Shown here in pieces: positions 24,128-33,528 of a stretch of DNA of 64,000 bases (position 1 is its first letter; each line of letters opens with the position of its first letter). The notes under the pieces are model-generated. The model was not told the DNA's origin. It did no database searches and saw only the letters and a list, made by a program, of their open reading frames with translations. A program made the position numbers and the translations under genes. Source of the stretch: Mucilaginibacter gilvus (GTDB taxonomy: Bacteria > Bacteroidota > Bacteroidia > Sphingobacteriales > Sphingobacteriaceae); assembly GCF_004054195.1 (NCBI RefSeq), contig NZ_SBIW01000012.1, forward strand, positions 186,001-250,000, in the 5' to 3' direction.

Positions 24128-25945
24128 GTGGATAATTTTATTGTTTCGGCACGCAAATACCGCCCGGCTACTTTTGAAACTGTTGTTGGTCAGCAACATA
24201 TAACTAATACGTTAAAAAACGCTATTAAGAATAACCAGCTGGCGCAGGCATTTTTGTTCTGCGGGCCAAGGGGTGTGGGTAAAACTACCTGCGCGCGTAT
24301 CCTGGCAAAAACCATCAACTGTACCAATTTACTGCCCAATGGCGAGGCTTGCGGTACCTGCGATAGCTGCCGTGCTTTCCAGAATGGTAACTCCTTTAAT
24401 GTGCATGAACTGGATGCAGCATCCAACAACTCGGTTGATGATATCCGCAGCTTGATAGAGCAGGTGCGCATACCGCCGCAGGCTGCCCGTTACAAGGTTT
24501 ATATTATTGATGAGGTGCACATGCTTTCCCAGGCGGCGTTCAATGCTTTCCTGAAAACGCTGGAAGAACCACCCAACTACGCCATATTTATATTAGCCAC
24601 TACCGAGAAGCATAAAATTCTGCCCACCATCCTCTCGCGATGCCAGATCTTTGATTTTAACCGCATCAGGGTGGAGGACATGGCCGGGCATCTCGCTAAC
24701 ATCGCGCAGAAAGAAAGCATTACATACGAGAACGACGGCCTGCACATCATCGCCCAAAAGGCTGATGGCGGTTTGAGGGACGCGCTTTCGATGTTTGATC
24801 AGATCGTAAGCTTCAGTGGCGGTAACGTTACCTACCGTTCGGTTATTGATAACCTGAACATCCTCGATTACGATTACTACTTCAGTATAACAGATAAACT
24901 GCTGGGCGAGGACAACGCGCAATCGCTGTTGCTTTTTGACGAAATACTATCAAAAGGCTTTGACGGCGCGCATTTTATATCCGGCCTGTCCGAACACTTC
25001 CGTAATCTGCTGGTGGGAAAAGATACCGCTACCATTAAACTGCTTGAAGTGAGCGAAACTATAAAGGCTCGCTACCTGCAGCAATCGCAGGCGGCCAGCA
25101 TCTCGTTCTTGCTATCGGCCATGAATATTGCCAACCAGTGCGATATCAGCTATAAGCAGAGTAAGAACCAACGCTTACAGGTAGAACTTGCCTTGCTGAA
25201 AATGTGCCACCTGCAATCGGTATTTAACCTGGCAACCGCGCCAATGCCACAGGCAGGAGCTGCCCCGCAAGGGGAGCAAAAAAAAAAACCTGATACAGTA
25301 GCACAAGCAGCCCCTGTGCAGCCAGAACGGGCAGATGAAGTGCCTTTGCTGCGCGATACTTCACCTGCTGTTTATCAGAAAACACCACCGCAGCAAACTG
25401 CGCTGCCGGTTGGTATAGCCGGTACCCCAGAAGCCGAAAAGCCAAAAAATCCTTTTATTGCCAACGTGCATTCGGGCGTAACATCGGTTAAGATACCGAG
25501 TAGGAAAGACCTTGGCAAACAGGTAGAAGAAGCTTTAGCGGTAGAAGAGGACCCCTACCTAAAAGGGGAAGATAAGGAGCCGTTTACCATGGATGAATTT
25601 TTGCAACTATGGACAAACCACGGCGCTAAGCTAAAGGCTGAAGGCAAATCTGCCAGTTTGTATAATATTTTCACATCGGTTACACCAAGAGTACTTTCGC
25701 CCGGAAACTTTGAAGTTACGGTATCTAATAAGGTACAGGAGAAAGATTTTAGAGACGAACGCCCAAATGTGCTTAACTTTTTGCGCACCACTTTAAGAAA
25801 TTTTAGCATAGAAGTGAACGCAAAGGTAGAAGAATCTACCGCGGTGCGGAAGCCATATACTTCGCTGGAGAAATTTCAGCACATGGCGGCCAAAAACCCG
25901 CAGCTAATAGATCTGAAGAATAGGTTTAACCTGGATTTTGATTAG
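24128..25945 (+). CDS. dnaX: DNA polymerase III subunit gamma/tau
   Basis: A 605-residue clamp-loader ATPase. The start is GTG at 24128 (MDNFIVSARKYRPATFETVVG). The AAA+ domain has Walker A GPRGVGKTT (46-54), a zinc module with C65, C75, C78 and C81, Walker B YIIDEVHML (125-133) and the SRC motif (ILSRCQIF). Domain III runs to about residue 370. It is followed by a low-complexity linker and a tau-like C-terminus (about 460-605). At codons 384-387 there is an A11 run that may produce the shorter gamma form (see the next entry). It is transcribed on its own between the TIR gene and a strong terminator. Confidence 0.96.
   Translation: MDNFIVSARKYRPATFETVVGQQHITNTLKNAIKNNQLAQAFLFCGPRGVGKTTCARILAKTINCTNLLPNGEACGTCDSCRAFQNGNSFNVHELDAASNNSVDDIRSLIEQVRIPPQAARYKVYIIDEVHMLSQAAFNAFLKTLEEPPNYAIFILATTEKHKILPTILSRCQIFDFNRIRVEDMAGHLANIAQKESITYENDGLHIIAQKADGGLRDALSMFDQIVSFSGGNVTYRSVIDNLNILDYDYYFSITDKLLGEDNAQSLLLFDEILSKGFDGAHFISGLSEHFRNLLVGKDTATIKLLEVSETIKARYLQQSQAASISFLLSAMNIANQCDISYKQSKNQRLQVELALLKMCHLQSVFNLATAPMPQAGAAPQGEQKKKPDTVAQAAPVQPERADEVPLLRDTSPAVYQKTPPQQTALPVGIAGTPEAEKPKNPFIANVHSGVTSVKIPSRKDLGKQVEEALAVEEDPYLKGEDKEPFTMDEFLQLWTNHGAKLKAEGKSASLYNIFTSVTPRVLSPGNFEVTVSNKVQEKDFRDERPNVLNFLRTTLRNFSIEVNAKVEESTAVRKPYTSLEKFQHMAAKNPQLIDLKNRFNLDFD
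25278..25301 (+). promoter_or_regulatory. A11 slippage site inside dnaX with stops in both shifted frames
   Basis: Eleven A residues (25278-25288) encode the end of Q384 and K385-K387. If the reading frame slips back by one (or the RNA gains one A) the next codons are ACC TGA (stop at 25291-25293). If the RNA loses one A the frame reads AAC CTG ATA CAG TAG (stop at 25299-25301). Both give a protein of about 388-390 residues that ends just after domain III, the size expected for a gamma subunit. Confidence 0.65.
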
Positions 25946-25991
25946 ATAGACACAAATTTCACGAATTGAGCGAATTTCACGAATTAAGATA

Positions 25992-26037
25992 GAATAGTAA
26001 AAGGGATAGCTCGTCAGAACTATCCCTTTTACTATTC
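25992..26037. terminator. Bidirectional terminator after dnaX
   Basis: A perfect 18-bp stem (GAATAGTAAAAGGGATAG and its complement) with a 10-base loop between the ends of dnaX and the convergent gene at 26093. Just before it the phrase GAATTTCACGAATT occurs, part of a simple direct repeat (25957-25985). Confidence 0.85.
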
Positions 26038-26092
26038 TCGTTTTTAGACTGGCAGTTTTCTTAACTTATACAACCTTTAAAACATTTCCAAC

Positions 26093-26527
26093 TTATTTAA
26101 ATCCTTCGGGTGTATCGTTTTTTGGATAACCTTCTTCGTCAAGGTCATCGCGGTCATCCTCGGGGGTGTGGGCCAGTTTGGCGTCTAAGGGGTCCAATTC
26201 TACAATTTTACCGCTATCTATATGCATCCCCAGCGAATCTGCATCGGATTCTATAGAACGTGCTGCGTCATACTCACCTTTGGTATCGTAAGGGTTTGCC
26301 TCATCGTAGGTTGAACTGATATCTTCTCCATTTTTTACTGTAGTGTCGTAAGGGTCGGGGTGATCGTAATCGGGGTCGTCGCCTTTTACATCATACTCAA
26401 AACTGCCTTCGGCCTCATTAAAATTAAGGTCTTCGCTGTCTACAGTATCCTCGGCATTGTTGTCCAGGTCGGTGTCCCTGTATTCGGGGTCGATCTTGGT
26501 TTCTTGGCTTTCGTTATTAGTTGTCAT
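26093..26527 (-). CDS. Acidic hypothetical protein
   Basis: A 144-residue, strongly acidic protein that is rich in Asp, Glu, Asn and Tyr, with loose repeats such as DPDYDHPDPYDTT and EANPYDTKGEYD. It has no hydrophobic segment and is probably disordered. Nothing in it points to a known family. It is convergent with dnaX across a strong terminator and lies downstream of the outer-membrane protein gene at 26596, with 68 bp between. Confidence 0.65.
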   Translation of the reverse strand: MTTNNESQETKIDPEYRDTDLDNNAEDTVDSEDLNFNEAEGSFEYDVKGDDPDYDHPDPYDTTVKNGEDISSTYDEANPYDTKGEYDAARSIESDADSLGMHIDSGKIVELDPLDAKLAHTPEDDRDDLDEEGYPKNDTPEGFK

Positions 26528-26595
26528 TGGTCTTTGTTTTGTACGTTTATATACACTAAAAACCCTGCCAAAAACGTCGGCGGCAAAAAACGGAG

Positions 26596-27315
26596 TTAAT
26601 AATGTATTTGCTTGCGGTATGAGGTAACGCCGCCAATTGCAAATTTTAAACCGATGCTGTATTGGATCAGTTTATCTTTGCTTTTACCCGCGTCGAAACC
26701 GTCCATATTGTCGCCAAAGTCCATATTGTACTGCGCACCAAGGTCTATTTTAAAGGATGGTTCGTTGTAGCGGTTAAATACTTTAAACTCGTAACCAAGT
26801 CTTATTGGTAAAAAAAGCTCGTTGCTTTTATCAAGGCCGGTGGTAACAAAACCAGGTGTTACTATTGATTCGCGGTTAATATTGCCATCCCGAATATCAT
26901 TCATTAAATAGCCCAGGCCTGCAGAAATATACAGATTTTTTAGAACATTGGCAGCGCCGCTGCGCGAGTAGTCCATCAATTCGCCGGCCTGTAATTGTCC
27001 TTTAAATACAAAGGCTGTATAGTTGTTTTTAAAATACCTGCCCGATTTGGAAAGTAAAAGTTTATCGCCGCCCTCAAGCGTACCAACCTGCACCTCTACT
27101 ACATAGTTAACAAACGGAGTATGGTTATAGGTAAAGCTGATAGAGGCAGAGGGGGTTTTTGTAACGGATTCGGCATCGCCATAAACCATGTTTATATTTC
27201 CACCCAAGCCAAAATCATACTGCGCATAATCGTAGCCAATTTGTGCTTTTGACATGGAAGCAACCGACGTTAGCAGTACGAAGAGGAATGTTGTTTTTAA
27301 AAGCAACTTTATCAT
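26596..27315 (-). CDS. Outer-membrane beta-barrel protein
   Basis: A 239-residue exported protein. The signal peptide is LLKTTFLFVLLTSVASMSKA; the mature part has alternating hydrophobic strands with aromatic girdle residues (for example ASISFTYNHTPFVNYVVEVQVG and IRLGYEFKVFN) and ends in a final strand with a terminal aromatic residue (HY), as in outer-membrane barrels. It resembles the small OmpA/OprF-like or porin-family barrels common in Bacteroidota. Ligand and function are unknown. Confidence 0.75.
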   Translation of the reverse strand: MIKLLLKTTFLFVLLTSVASMSKAQIGYDYAQYDFGLGGNINMVYGDAESVTKTPSASISFTYNHTPFVNYVVEVQVGTLEGGDKLLLSKSGRYFKNNYTAFVFKGQLQAGELMDYSRSGAANVLKNLYISAGLGYLMNDIRDGNINRESIVTPGFVTTGLDKSNELFLPIRLGYEFKVFNRYNEPSFKIDLGAQYNMDFGDNMDGFDAGKSKDKLIQYSIGLKFAIGGVTSYRKQIHY

Positions 27316-27569
27316 AATATAACAGCAATGCTACGGGAAAAATAGCGGATGATTAAATTTTTATAAAAATAGCGGCTCAAGGTTTAAAAGCAATGCTGCC
27401 CGTAAATTAATTGCCGGGGTTAAAATACACTAAATATTTTATTGTTTAATTATTAGGTAAGCGAATTTTTATGTGTGGCAATTGTAAATAATACAACTAA
27501 TGCACGTAATTAACGCTGTTTTTTTAAAATTATGTGTGCTTTGTGAAAATATACAAATAAAATTTTATG

Positions 27570-27577
27570 TAAGTTTG
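27570..27577 (+). promoter_or_regulatory. Candidate -7 promoter element of icd
   Basis: TAAGTTTG matches TAnnTTTG and ends 35 bp before icd. The nearest TTG (27541-27543) is 26 bp upstream, a little far. The spacer 27316-27612 has no gene. Confidence 0.45.
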
Positions 27578-27612
27578 AAACCGTTAAATCAAAAAATAAC
27601 CCATAACAAGGT

Positions 27613-28842
27613 ATGTCAAAAATTAAAGTAGAAAACCCGGTAGTTGAGCTGGATGGCGACGAAATGACACGCATCATCTGGAAATTTATAAAAGATAAAT
27701 TGATCATCCCTTATCTTGATGTGGACATAAAGTATTATGACCTTGGTATTGAGTATCGTGATGAAACAGATGACCAGGTAACCATTGATGCCGCTAACGC
27801 CATTAAGCAATATGGTGTGGGTATTAAATGCGCAACTATCACGCCTGATGAAGACCGTGTAAAAGAATTTGGTTTGAAACAAATGTGGCGTTCGCCAAAC
27901 GGAACTATCCGTAATATATTAGATGGTACGGTTTTCCGCGAGCCGATAGTTATGGCAAACGTGCCACGTTTAGTACCAAACTGGACCGCCCCAATATGCA
28001 TTGGCCGCCACGCTTTTGGCGATCAGTACCGTGCTACCGATTTCCTTACTAAAGGGAAAGGTAAACTTACCGTTAAATTTACACCAGAAGATGGCAGCCC
28101 TGAGCAGTCGTTTGAAGTGTTTAACTTTAAAGGTGATGGCGTTGCGTTAACTATGTACAATACCGACGAATCTATCATCGGTTTTGCGCACGCTTGTTTT
28201 AACCAGGCACTGATGAAGGGTTGGCCTTTATATTTATCTACCAAAAATACCATCCTAAAAAAATACGATGGCCGTTTTAAAGACATTTTTGAAGAGATCT
28301 ACCAGGCAGATTACAAAGCTAAGTTTGTTGAAGCCGGCATTACTTACGAGCACCGCCTGATTGATGACATGGTTGCATCGGCCCTTAAATGGAACGGTAA
28401 CTTTGTTTGGGCGTGTAAAAACTACGATGGCGACGTACAGTCTGACACCGTAGCGCAAGGTTTTGGTTCATTAGGTTTAATGACCTCTACTCTGGTTACA
28501 CCGGATGGTACCGTTATGGAAGCTGAAGCTGCACACGGCACCGTAACCCGCCACTACCGCGAGCACCAGGCTGGCCGCCCAACCTCAACCAATCCTATCG
28601 CTTCTATCTTCGCATGGACACGTGGTTTAGAGTTCCGTGGTATACTGGATGGTAACCAGGAGCTGATCGACTTTTGTAAAGCTTTGGAGGAAGTTTGTGT
28701 TGAAACCGTAGAAAGCGGCAAAATGACCAAAGATTTGGCCATCACCATAAAACCAAAGGTAGAACACGGTACCGATTACCTGTACACCGAAGAGTTTTTA
28801 GAAGCTATCGACGAAAATTTGAAAGCAAAGTTGGGTAAGTAA
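27613..28842 (+). CDS. icd: NADP-dependent isocitrate dehydrogenase
   Basis: A 409-residue TCA-cycle enzyme that converts isocitrate to 2-oxoglutarate. The sequence is of the homodimeric, eukaryote-like type rather than the E. coli type: ENPVVELDGDEMTRIIW at the start, the isocitrate-binding block WRSPNGTIRNILDGTVFREP, and ACKNYDGDVQSD, then EAAHGTVTRHYREHQAG near the cofactor site. Length (about 410) fits that type. It stands alone between its own promoter and a terminator. Confidence 0.97.
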   Translation: MSKIKVENPVVELDGDEMTRIIWKFIKDKLIIPYLDVDIKYYDLGIEYRDETDDQVTIDAANAIKQYGVGIKCATITPDEDRVKEFGLKQMWRSPNGTIRNILDGTVFREPIVMANVPRLVPNWTAPICIGRHAFGDQYRATDFLTKGKGKLTVKFTPEDGSPEQSFEVFNFKGDGVALTMYNTDESIIGFAHACFNQALMKGWPLYLSTKNTILKKYDGRFKDIFEEIYQADYKAKFVEAGITYEHRLIDDMVASALKWNGNFVWACKNYDGDVQSDTVAQGFGSLGLMTSTLVTPDGTVMEAEAAHGTVTRHYREHQAGRPTSTNPIASIFAWTRGLEFRGILDGNQELIDFCKALEEVCVETVESGKMTKDLAITIKPKVEHGTDYLYTEEFLEAIDENLKAKLGK

Positions 28843-28861
28843 TTAGCCGCTTTTAATATAG

Positions 28862-28894
28862 AGCCCATTCTTGAAAAAGGATGGGCTTTTTGTT
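28862..28894 (+). terminator. Terminator after icd
   Basis: Stem AGCCCAT/ATGGGCT with a 12-base loop followed by TTTTTGTTTT, 20 bp after the icd stop codon. Confidence 0.85.
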
Positions 28895-28985
28895 TTAGGC
28901 ATACTTGCTTTTATTGATTTTTAGAAAAACCTTATTCCTCGCTTCGGCAAAATCTTTAACTTAGCCACCAAATAATACATTACCT

Positions 28986-29966
28986 ATGTCAGCATTATAT
29001 CCGCTAAAATTCAAAACCATTTACAAAGATAAAATTTGGGGTGGCCACAAAATAGAAACATACCTGCATAAAAATATTGGCGATCTGCCAAATTGCGGCG
29101 AAACCTGGGAAATATCGGGCGTAAAATCTGATGTATCGGTTGTGAATGGCGGCGAACTTGATGGTGAATCCTTAGCAGACCTGCTGGAAAAATTCCAGGG
29201 TGAGCTGGTAGGGGATAAGGTATATGCTCATTTTGGCAACATCTTCCCGCTGCTGATCAAATTCATCGATGCGAACGACGACCTATCAGTGCAGGTACAC
29301 CCTAATGATGAGTTAGCCAAAAAACGCCATAACTCATTTGGTAAAACTGAAATGTGGTATGTGATAGAGGCGGACCCGGGCTCTACCCTGATCACTGGTT
29401 TTAACCGCGAAATGAACGAGCAGGAATATGTAGAGGCGCTGAACAGCGGCCATATTATGGATATCCTGAACAAAGAAGAAGTTACCGCGGGTGAGGTTTA
29501 CTTTTTACCGGCCGGCCGCGTGCATACTATAGGCAAAGGGTTGCTGATCGCTGAGATCCAGCAAACATCTGATATTACCTATCGTATTTATGATTTCGAC
29601 CGTGTTGACGATAAAGGCAACAAACGCGAATTACATACAGAGGAAGCTCTCGCTGCTATAGATTACAAACACTACGACGAATACAAAACGTTGTACACGC
29701 CACAAAAAGATGAAACCGTGCATGTGGTGAGTTGCCCGTATTTCACGACCAACATTATGGATTTTACTCACGGTACCGAAAAGGATTACTCGGGTTTAGA
29801 TTCTTTTGTAATACACGTTTGCGTGGAGGGCGAGTACACCATTAAGCATAACGATATTGCCTACCAGGTTAAAATGGGCGAGTGCATCTTATTGCCAAAA
29901 ACAATAGATAAGGTTACCCTCGAAACTACTTCGGGCTTTAAAATACTGGAAAGCTATATACAATAG
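28986..29966 (+). CDS. manA: Mannose-6-phosphate isomerase, class I
   Basis: A 326-residue cupin-type phosphomannose isomerase that interconverts fructose-6-phosphate and mannose-6-phosphate using one zinc ion. Metal-binding residues are visible in SVQVHPND (Gln and His) and in the following Glu and His positions (GKTEMWYVIEA; LPAGRVHTIG). It is the short Bacteroidota/Firmicutes form (about 310-330 residues), without the third domain of the E. coli enzyme. It is a single gene, with a terminator on either side. Its sugar could come from the mannoside hydrolases in the window, but it also serves cell-wall sugar synthesis. Confidence 0.95.
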   Translation: MSALYPLKFKTIYKDKIWGGHKIETYLHKNIGDLPNCGETWEISGVKSDVSVVNGGELDGESLADLLEKFQGELVGDKVYAHFGNIFPLLIKFIDANDDLSVQVHPNDELAKKRHNSFGKTEMWYVIEADPGSTLITGFNREMNEQEYVEALNSGHIMDILNKEEVTAGEVYFLPAGRVHTIGKGLLIAEIQQTSDITYRIYDFDRVDDKGNKRELHTEEALAAIDYKHYDEYKTLYTPQKDETVHVVSCPYFTTNIMDFTHGTEKDYSGLDSFVIHVCVEGEYTIKHNDIAYQVKMGECILLPKTIDKVTLETTSGFKILESYIQ

Positions 29967-29989
29967 TTTTAGAAAGGCTTAACAATTGT

Positions 29990-30018
29990 AGAGGCGCGAT
30001 ACTTCGCGTCTCTTTTTA
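29990..30018 (+). terminator. Terminator after manA
   Basis: Stem AGAGGCGCGA/TCGCGTCTCT (one G-T pair) with loop TACT and a run of T. It may also act on the convergent response-regulator gene. Confidence 0.85.
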
Positions 30019-30031
30019 TTTAGTAAAATTC

Positions 30032-30466
30032 TTAGTTCATACTAATAAACCCAGGGCTGATCTGGTAGGAATTAATAAGATCCTCCACATGGGTTTCACT
30101 TATAGGTTTCATAATATAATCTTCTATTGCAGGATTATTTTTCGCGCGGTTAATATCATTGATATCTACAGAAGAACTAATGAAGTAAACAGAGATTTTT
30201 TTTCCCATATGGGATTTTATTTCCTCGAAGTTTTGGGTAAACTCCCATCCATCCATAACCGGCATATTGATATCAACAAATATAATATCAGGCAAATTGT
30301 TAGCGTAAAACGGATTTTTTAAATAGTCAATAGCTTCTTTTCCGTTGCTAAAATTGAGTATTTCAGCGGAAACCCCCCTTATCTCAACAAATTTTTTGAA
30401 GCCATAGATAAAGATATCATCGTCATCAATAATACAAGCAGTCACCATTTTTCTCTCTACACTCAT
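30032..30466 (-). CDS. Single-domain response regulator
   Basis: A 144-residue receiver domain without an output domain. Acidic pocket DDDD (residues 14-17), phospho-acceptor Asp at about residue 65 in FVDINMPVMDG, and the conserved Lys in YIMKP are all present. The gene is 14 bp downstream of the PAS histidine kinase at 30481, so the kinase is its likely partner. As it cannot bind DNA alone, it may act by protein contacts or pass the phosphate to another protein. Confidence 0.93.
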   Translation of the reverse strand: MSVERKMVTACIIDDDDIFIYGFKKFVEIRGVSAEILNFSNGKEAIDYLKNPFYANNLPDIIFVDINMPVMDGWEFTQNFEEIKSHMGKKISVYFISSSVDINDINRAKNNPAIEDYIMKPISETHVEDLINSYQISPGFISMN

Positions 30467-30480
30467 TTTTTTCGGGTTGT

Positions 30481-31962
30481 TTATACCAACCTTACTGTAA
30501 ATTTAGTGCCAACATCTACGGTGCTGTCAACTATGATGTTGCCGCCGAGGGCCTCCACCTGGTTGCGGGTAATAAAAAGACCAATTCCCTTGGCATCTTT
30601 ATTTTGATGAAAGGTGCGGTACATACCAAATAGCTGGTCGCCAAAACGTTTCATATCTATACCCATACCGTTGTCCTCAAACACCAGGTATATATGCTTT
30701 TCGTGTATGTGGGTATAACAATTTATAACGGGCTCGCGGTTAGGGTGTTTGTATTTAATAGCATTGGTAAGCAGGTTTTGAAAGATGCTCTCCAGGTACG
30801 CGGGGATGTAGCTTATCTCGGGCACCTCGCTAAAATCGGCGTTTATTTGCGCCTTGCTGGCCTCAATATTGGCTCTCAGCGTAGCTATTACGTTATTAAA
30901 TATGGTTTCAAAAGAAACAGATTTGCGTTCCTTGCTTATTTCCGATTGGATCTTTACAATCTCATCCAAATGCCCCATAGTGGCGCTCAGGCTTTCGCTG
31001 ATGGTTTTGATGTGTGAGAAGATCTCTTCCTTATCATTTTCCGCCTTTGTCTCTTCAAACAGGTTAACCATAAATTTAAGGTTACCCGCATGGGAGCGGA
31101 GGTTATGCGATACGATATAGGCAAAATTTTGCAGCCGCTTGTTTTGGTCGTCAAGTAAATTTATCGACGATTGCATGCTTATGCCGCTCCTTTTAATAAT
31201 ATCAATATCCTGGAAAACGCCGCGCACGGTTACGCACTTGCCAAAATCATCAATAATAGGTATGCCTTTGGCTCTCACCCAAATAGTATTGTTTTTGGCA
31301 GTTTTAAAAAGCACTTCCAAATCGTAAGGCTTGCAATATTTTACAGCATCTTCAATAGCTTTGGTTAGCACGGGGCGGTAGGCAGGTTCAAAAAAACTAA
31401 TGGCTTCATCAACATTAAGCTTAACATCGCCATGGAGCTCATAAATATTATAGATCTCGCGCGACATATTCAACGCCATAGAGGTTACGTCAATTTCCCA
31501 GCCGCCAATCCGGGCTATCCGGCTGGTTTCGGCGCTCAGGAAATCGGCCTGGGCCGCCGTAAATTCGGCAAGCTTATATTTATTGATGTTGTTTAAAACG
31601 CCGTATATAAACTGGCCGTCGTCATCGTCGTGTTTTAGGGCCGAGCTTTCAAACCACTGGTAACCATTGTTTTTGGTGAGCAGCCTTATTTGGGCGATAG
31701 GGGCTGGGCCCTTGCCTGCATAATGTGTTGCCTTTATAAAGATTTGCTTATCGTGGTAATAGAGGATGTTTTCGAAGAAATTGTGATAGGAGCATTCTAT
31801 TTCGCCGGGGTGGTAACCTAAAATAGCGTAAAAGCCGTCAGACCACTTAGCCTTTTTGGTAGTGGTGTTATATTCCCAGATGCCGGTGTTAATATTATTT
31901 ATTAAACGCGCAAGATGAGCTGTGCTTTCGCCAAAAAAATCATGACCCTCAAAAAAACTCAT
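30481..31962 (-). CDS. PAS-domain sensor histidine kinase
   Basis: A 493-residue soluble kinase with two PAS domains (about residues 20-130 and 145-255), a dimerisation helix with H-box IVSHNLRSHAG (His at about 286), and a HATPase domain (N box LLTNAIKYKHP, G1 DNGMGIDM, G2 GIGLFITRNQ). It has no membrane helices, so it senses a cytosolic signal such as redox state, light or a small ligand. The response regulator at 30032 follows. The C-terminal half is clearly related to the orphan kinase at 8956. Confidence 0.93.
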   Translation of the reverse strand: MSFFEGHDFFGESTAHLARLINNINTGIWEYNTTTKKAKWSDGFYAILGYHPGEIECSYHNFFENILYYHDKQIFIKATHYAGKGPAPIAQIRLLTKNNGYQWFESSALKHDDDDGQFIYGVLNNINKYKLAEFTAAQADFLSAETSRIARIGGWEIDVTSMALNMSREIYNIYELHGDVKLNVDEAISFFEPAYRPVLTKAIEDAVKYCKPYDLEVLFKTAKNNTIWVRAKGIPIIDDFGKCVTVRGVFQDIDIIKRSGISMQSSINLLDDQNKRLQNFAYIVSHNLRSHAGNLKFMVNLFEETKAENDKEEIFSHIKTISESLSATMGHLDEIVKIQSEISKERKSVSFETIFNNVIATLRANIEASKAQINADFSEVPEISYIPAYLESIFQNLLTNAIKYKHPNREPVINCYTHIHEKHIYLVFEDNGMGIDMKRFGDQLFGMYRTFHQNKDAKGIGLFITRNQVEALGGNIIVDSTVDVGTKFTVRLV

Positions 31963-32447
31963 TTTTCCGCGTTGTTCCTATTCATTTTAATTACCACATT
32001 ATTGCTAATAAACATGCCAAAAAAGCGCGTTAGCTACCAATACAACTTTAAGTTGTTGCAATTATTTTGTTGCAATAAACATTAACCGAATTATAATTGA
32101 TTTATTATTTTGTTACGAAAGTATCAAAGTAATTCGGTTTTAGTATGCTTATTATTAGTGTTATAGCATAAAAAATAAACATACTTTAAAAAGTATGTAA
32201 GGCATTTATACGGTAAAATGTAATTATAGTTATGAATATTATATAGCTGATATTTAAGATGCTGTTTAACCTGGTTTACACTAAGTATTTGCGGCTTTTA
32301 ATAAGTTGGATAAAAGCTTTCAACAATACGCGGATCAACTAAAGTAGCGTTGTAATTGTTAATGAGCAAGGCAGGTAAAGGCCGGCGATGCCAAATTCCT
32401 TCAGCAGCAAACAAATTTTATATATTTACTCCTGCCAATTATTTTTC
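31963..32447. other. Intergenic region with palindrome
   Basis: No gene is seen. A dyad ACATACTTT-AA-AAAGTATGT lies at 32179-32198, and GTTGCAAT is repeated at about 32054 and 32068. The region carries the start regions of the kinase (minus) and the GH5 gene (plus). Confidence 0.45.
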
Positions 32448-33521
32448 ATGAAAAACATACACTACAAGTTTTTTGCAGCTGCTTTAATTGCTGCCTTTAC
32501 AACAACCGCCGCCTTTGCTCAAAAAATACCTGCTGGTAAGAGCTGGTCGCCGGTTAAGGCCAATGCCTGGTATGCACAGCATAAATGGATAAGTGGGAGC
32601 GATTTTATCCCAAGCACAGCCATTAACCAATTAGAAATGTGGCAGGCCGCCACATTTGACCCGGCAACGATAGATAAGGAGCTTGGCTATGCCGAAGGCA
32701 TTGGCTTTAATACCATGCGGGTGTTCTTATATAGCCTTGCCTGGAAACAAGATAAAGCGGGTTTTAAGAAACGAGTGGATCAATATTTAACTATTGCCAA
32801 TAAACATCATATCCAAACCATGTTTGTGTTTTTTGATGATTGCTGGAATGCCGACGCTAAAATTGGCCTGCAGCCGGCTCCAAAAGTTGGCATCCATAAT
32901 TCCGGTTGGTTGCAGGACCCAGGGAACAGGATAAAAGATGCAGGCATATACCCCGAACTGGAAGCTTACGTAAAAGATGTAATGACAACCTTTAAGCACG
33001 ATAAACGCATTTTGCTTTGGGATCTGTTTAACGAGCCCGGTAACTCGGGTAAAAAAGAAGCTTCGATGGGTTTGCTTACCAAAGTGTTTGGCTGGGCAAG
33101 GGAGGTGAACCCCGACCAACCGGTATCCGTTGGGTTGTGGGACTGGAGCTTTGAGAAACTCAACGCCTACCAGGCGCTTAATTCGGATGTGGTTACCTAC
33201 CATGATTATACCGACGAAAACTCCCATTTGAAAACAATACAATTGTTAAAAAGCCATGGCAAGCCGCTTATTTGTACCGAGTATATGGCACGTACCCGGG
33301 GCAGCAAGTTTGCCAATGTAATGCCTATGTTAAAGAAGGAAAACGTAGGTGCGCTAAACTGGGGCTTTGTAATGGGTAAAACCAATACCATTTACGCCTG
33401 GGATAACCCCATGCCCGATGGTAGCGAGCCAAAGGAGTGGTTTCATGATATCTTCCGCAAGGATGGTACGCCTTATAAGCAGGACGAGGTGGATCTGATC
33501 AAAAAATTAAATGGTAAATAA
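32448..33521 (+). CDS. Secreted GH5-like glycoside hydrolase
   Basis: A secreted (beta/alpha)8-barrel hydrolase of clan GH-A, most like GH5 endo-glucanases or mannanases. The start at 32448 gives a clean signal peptide (MKNIHYKFFAAALIAAF, then FAQ); a further in-frame ATG at 32388 adds a poor leader. The acid/base Glu is E196 in LFNEPGNSG and the nucleophile E278 in ICTEYMART. Other barrel blocks are seen at FNTMRVFLYSLAW and LNWGFVMGKTNT. The gene directly behind (33529, frameshifted) overlaps the same transcript. Substrate (beta-1,4-mannan, cellulose or xyloglucan) cannot be told from sequence alone. Confidence 0.87.
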   Translation: MKNIHYKFFAAALIAAFTTTAAFAQKIPAGKSWSPVKANAWYAQHKWISGSDFIPSTAINQLEMWQAATFDPATIDKELGYAEGIGFNTMRVFLYSLAWKQDKAGFKKRVDQYLTIANKHHIQTMFVFFDDCWNADAKIGLQPAPKVGIHNSGWLQDPGNRIKDAGIYPELEAYVKDVMTTFKHDKRILLWDLFNEPGNSGKKEASMGLLTKVFGWAREVNPDQPVSVGLWDWSFEKLNAYQALNSDVVTYHDYTDENSHLKTIQLLKSHGKPLICTEYMARTRGSKFANVMPMLKKENVGALNWGFVMGKTNTIYAWDNPMPDGSEPKEWFHDIFRKDGTPYKQDEVDLIKKLNGK

Positions 33522-33528
33522 TAAGCTA

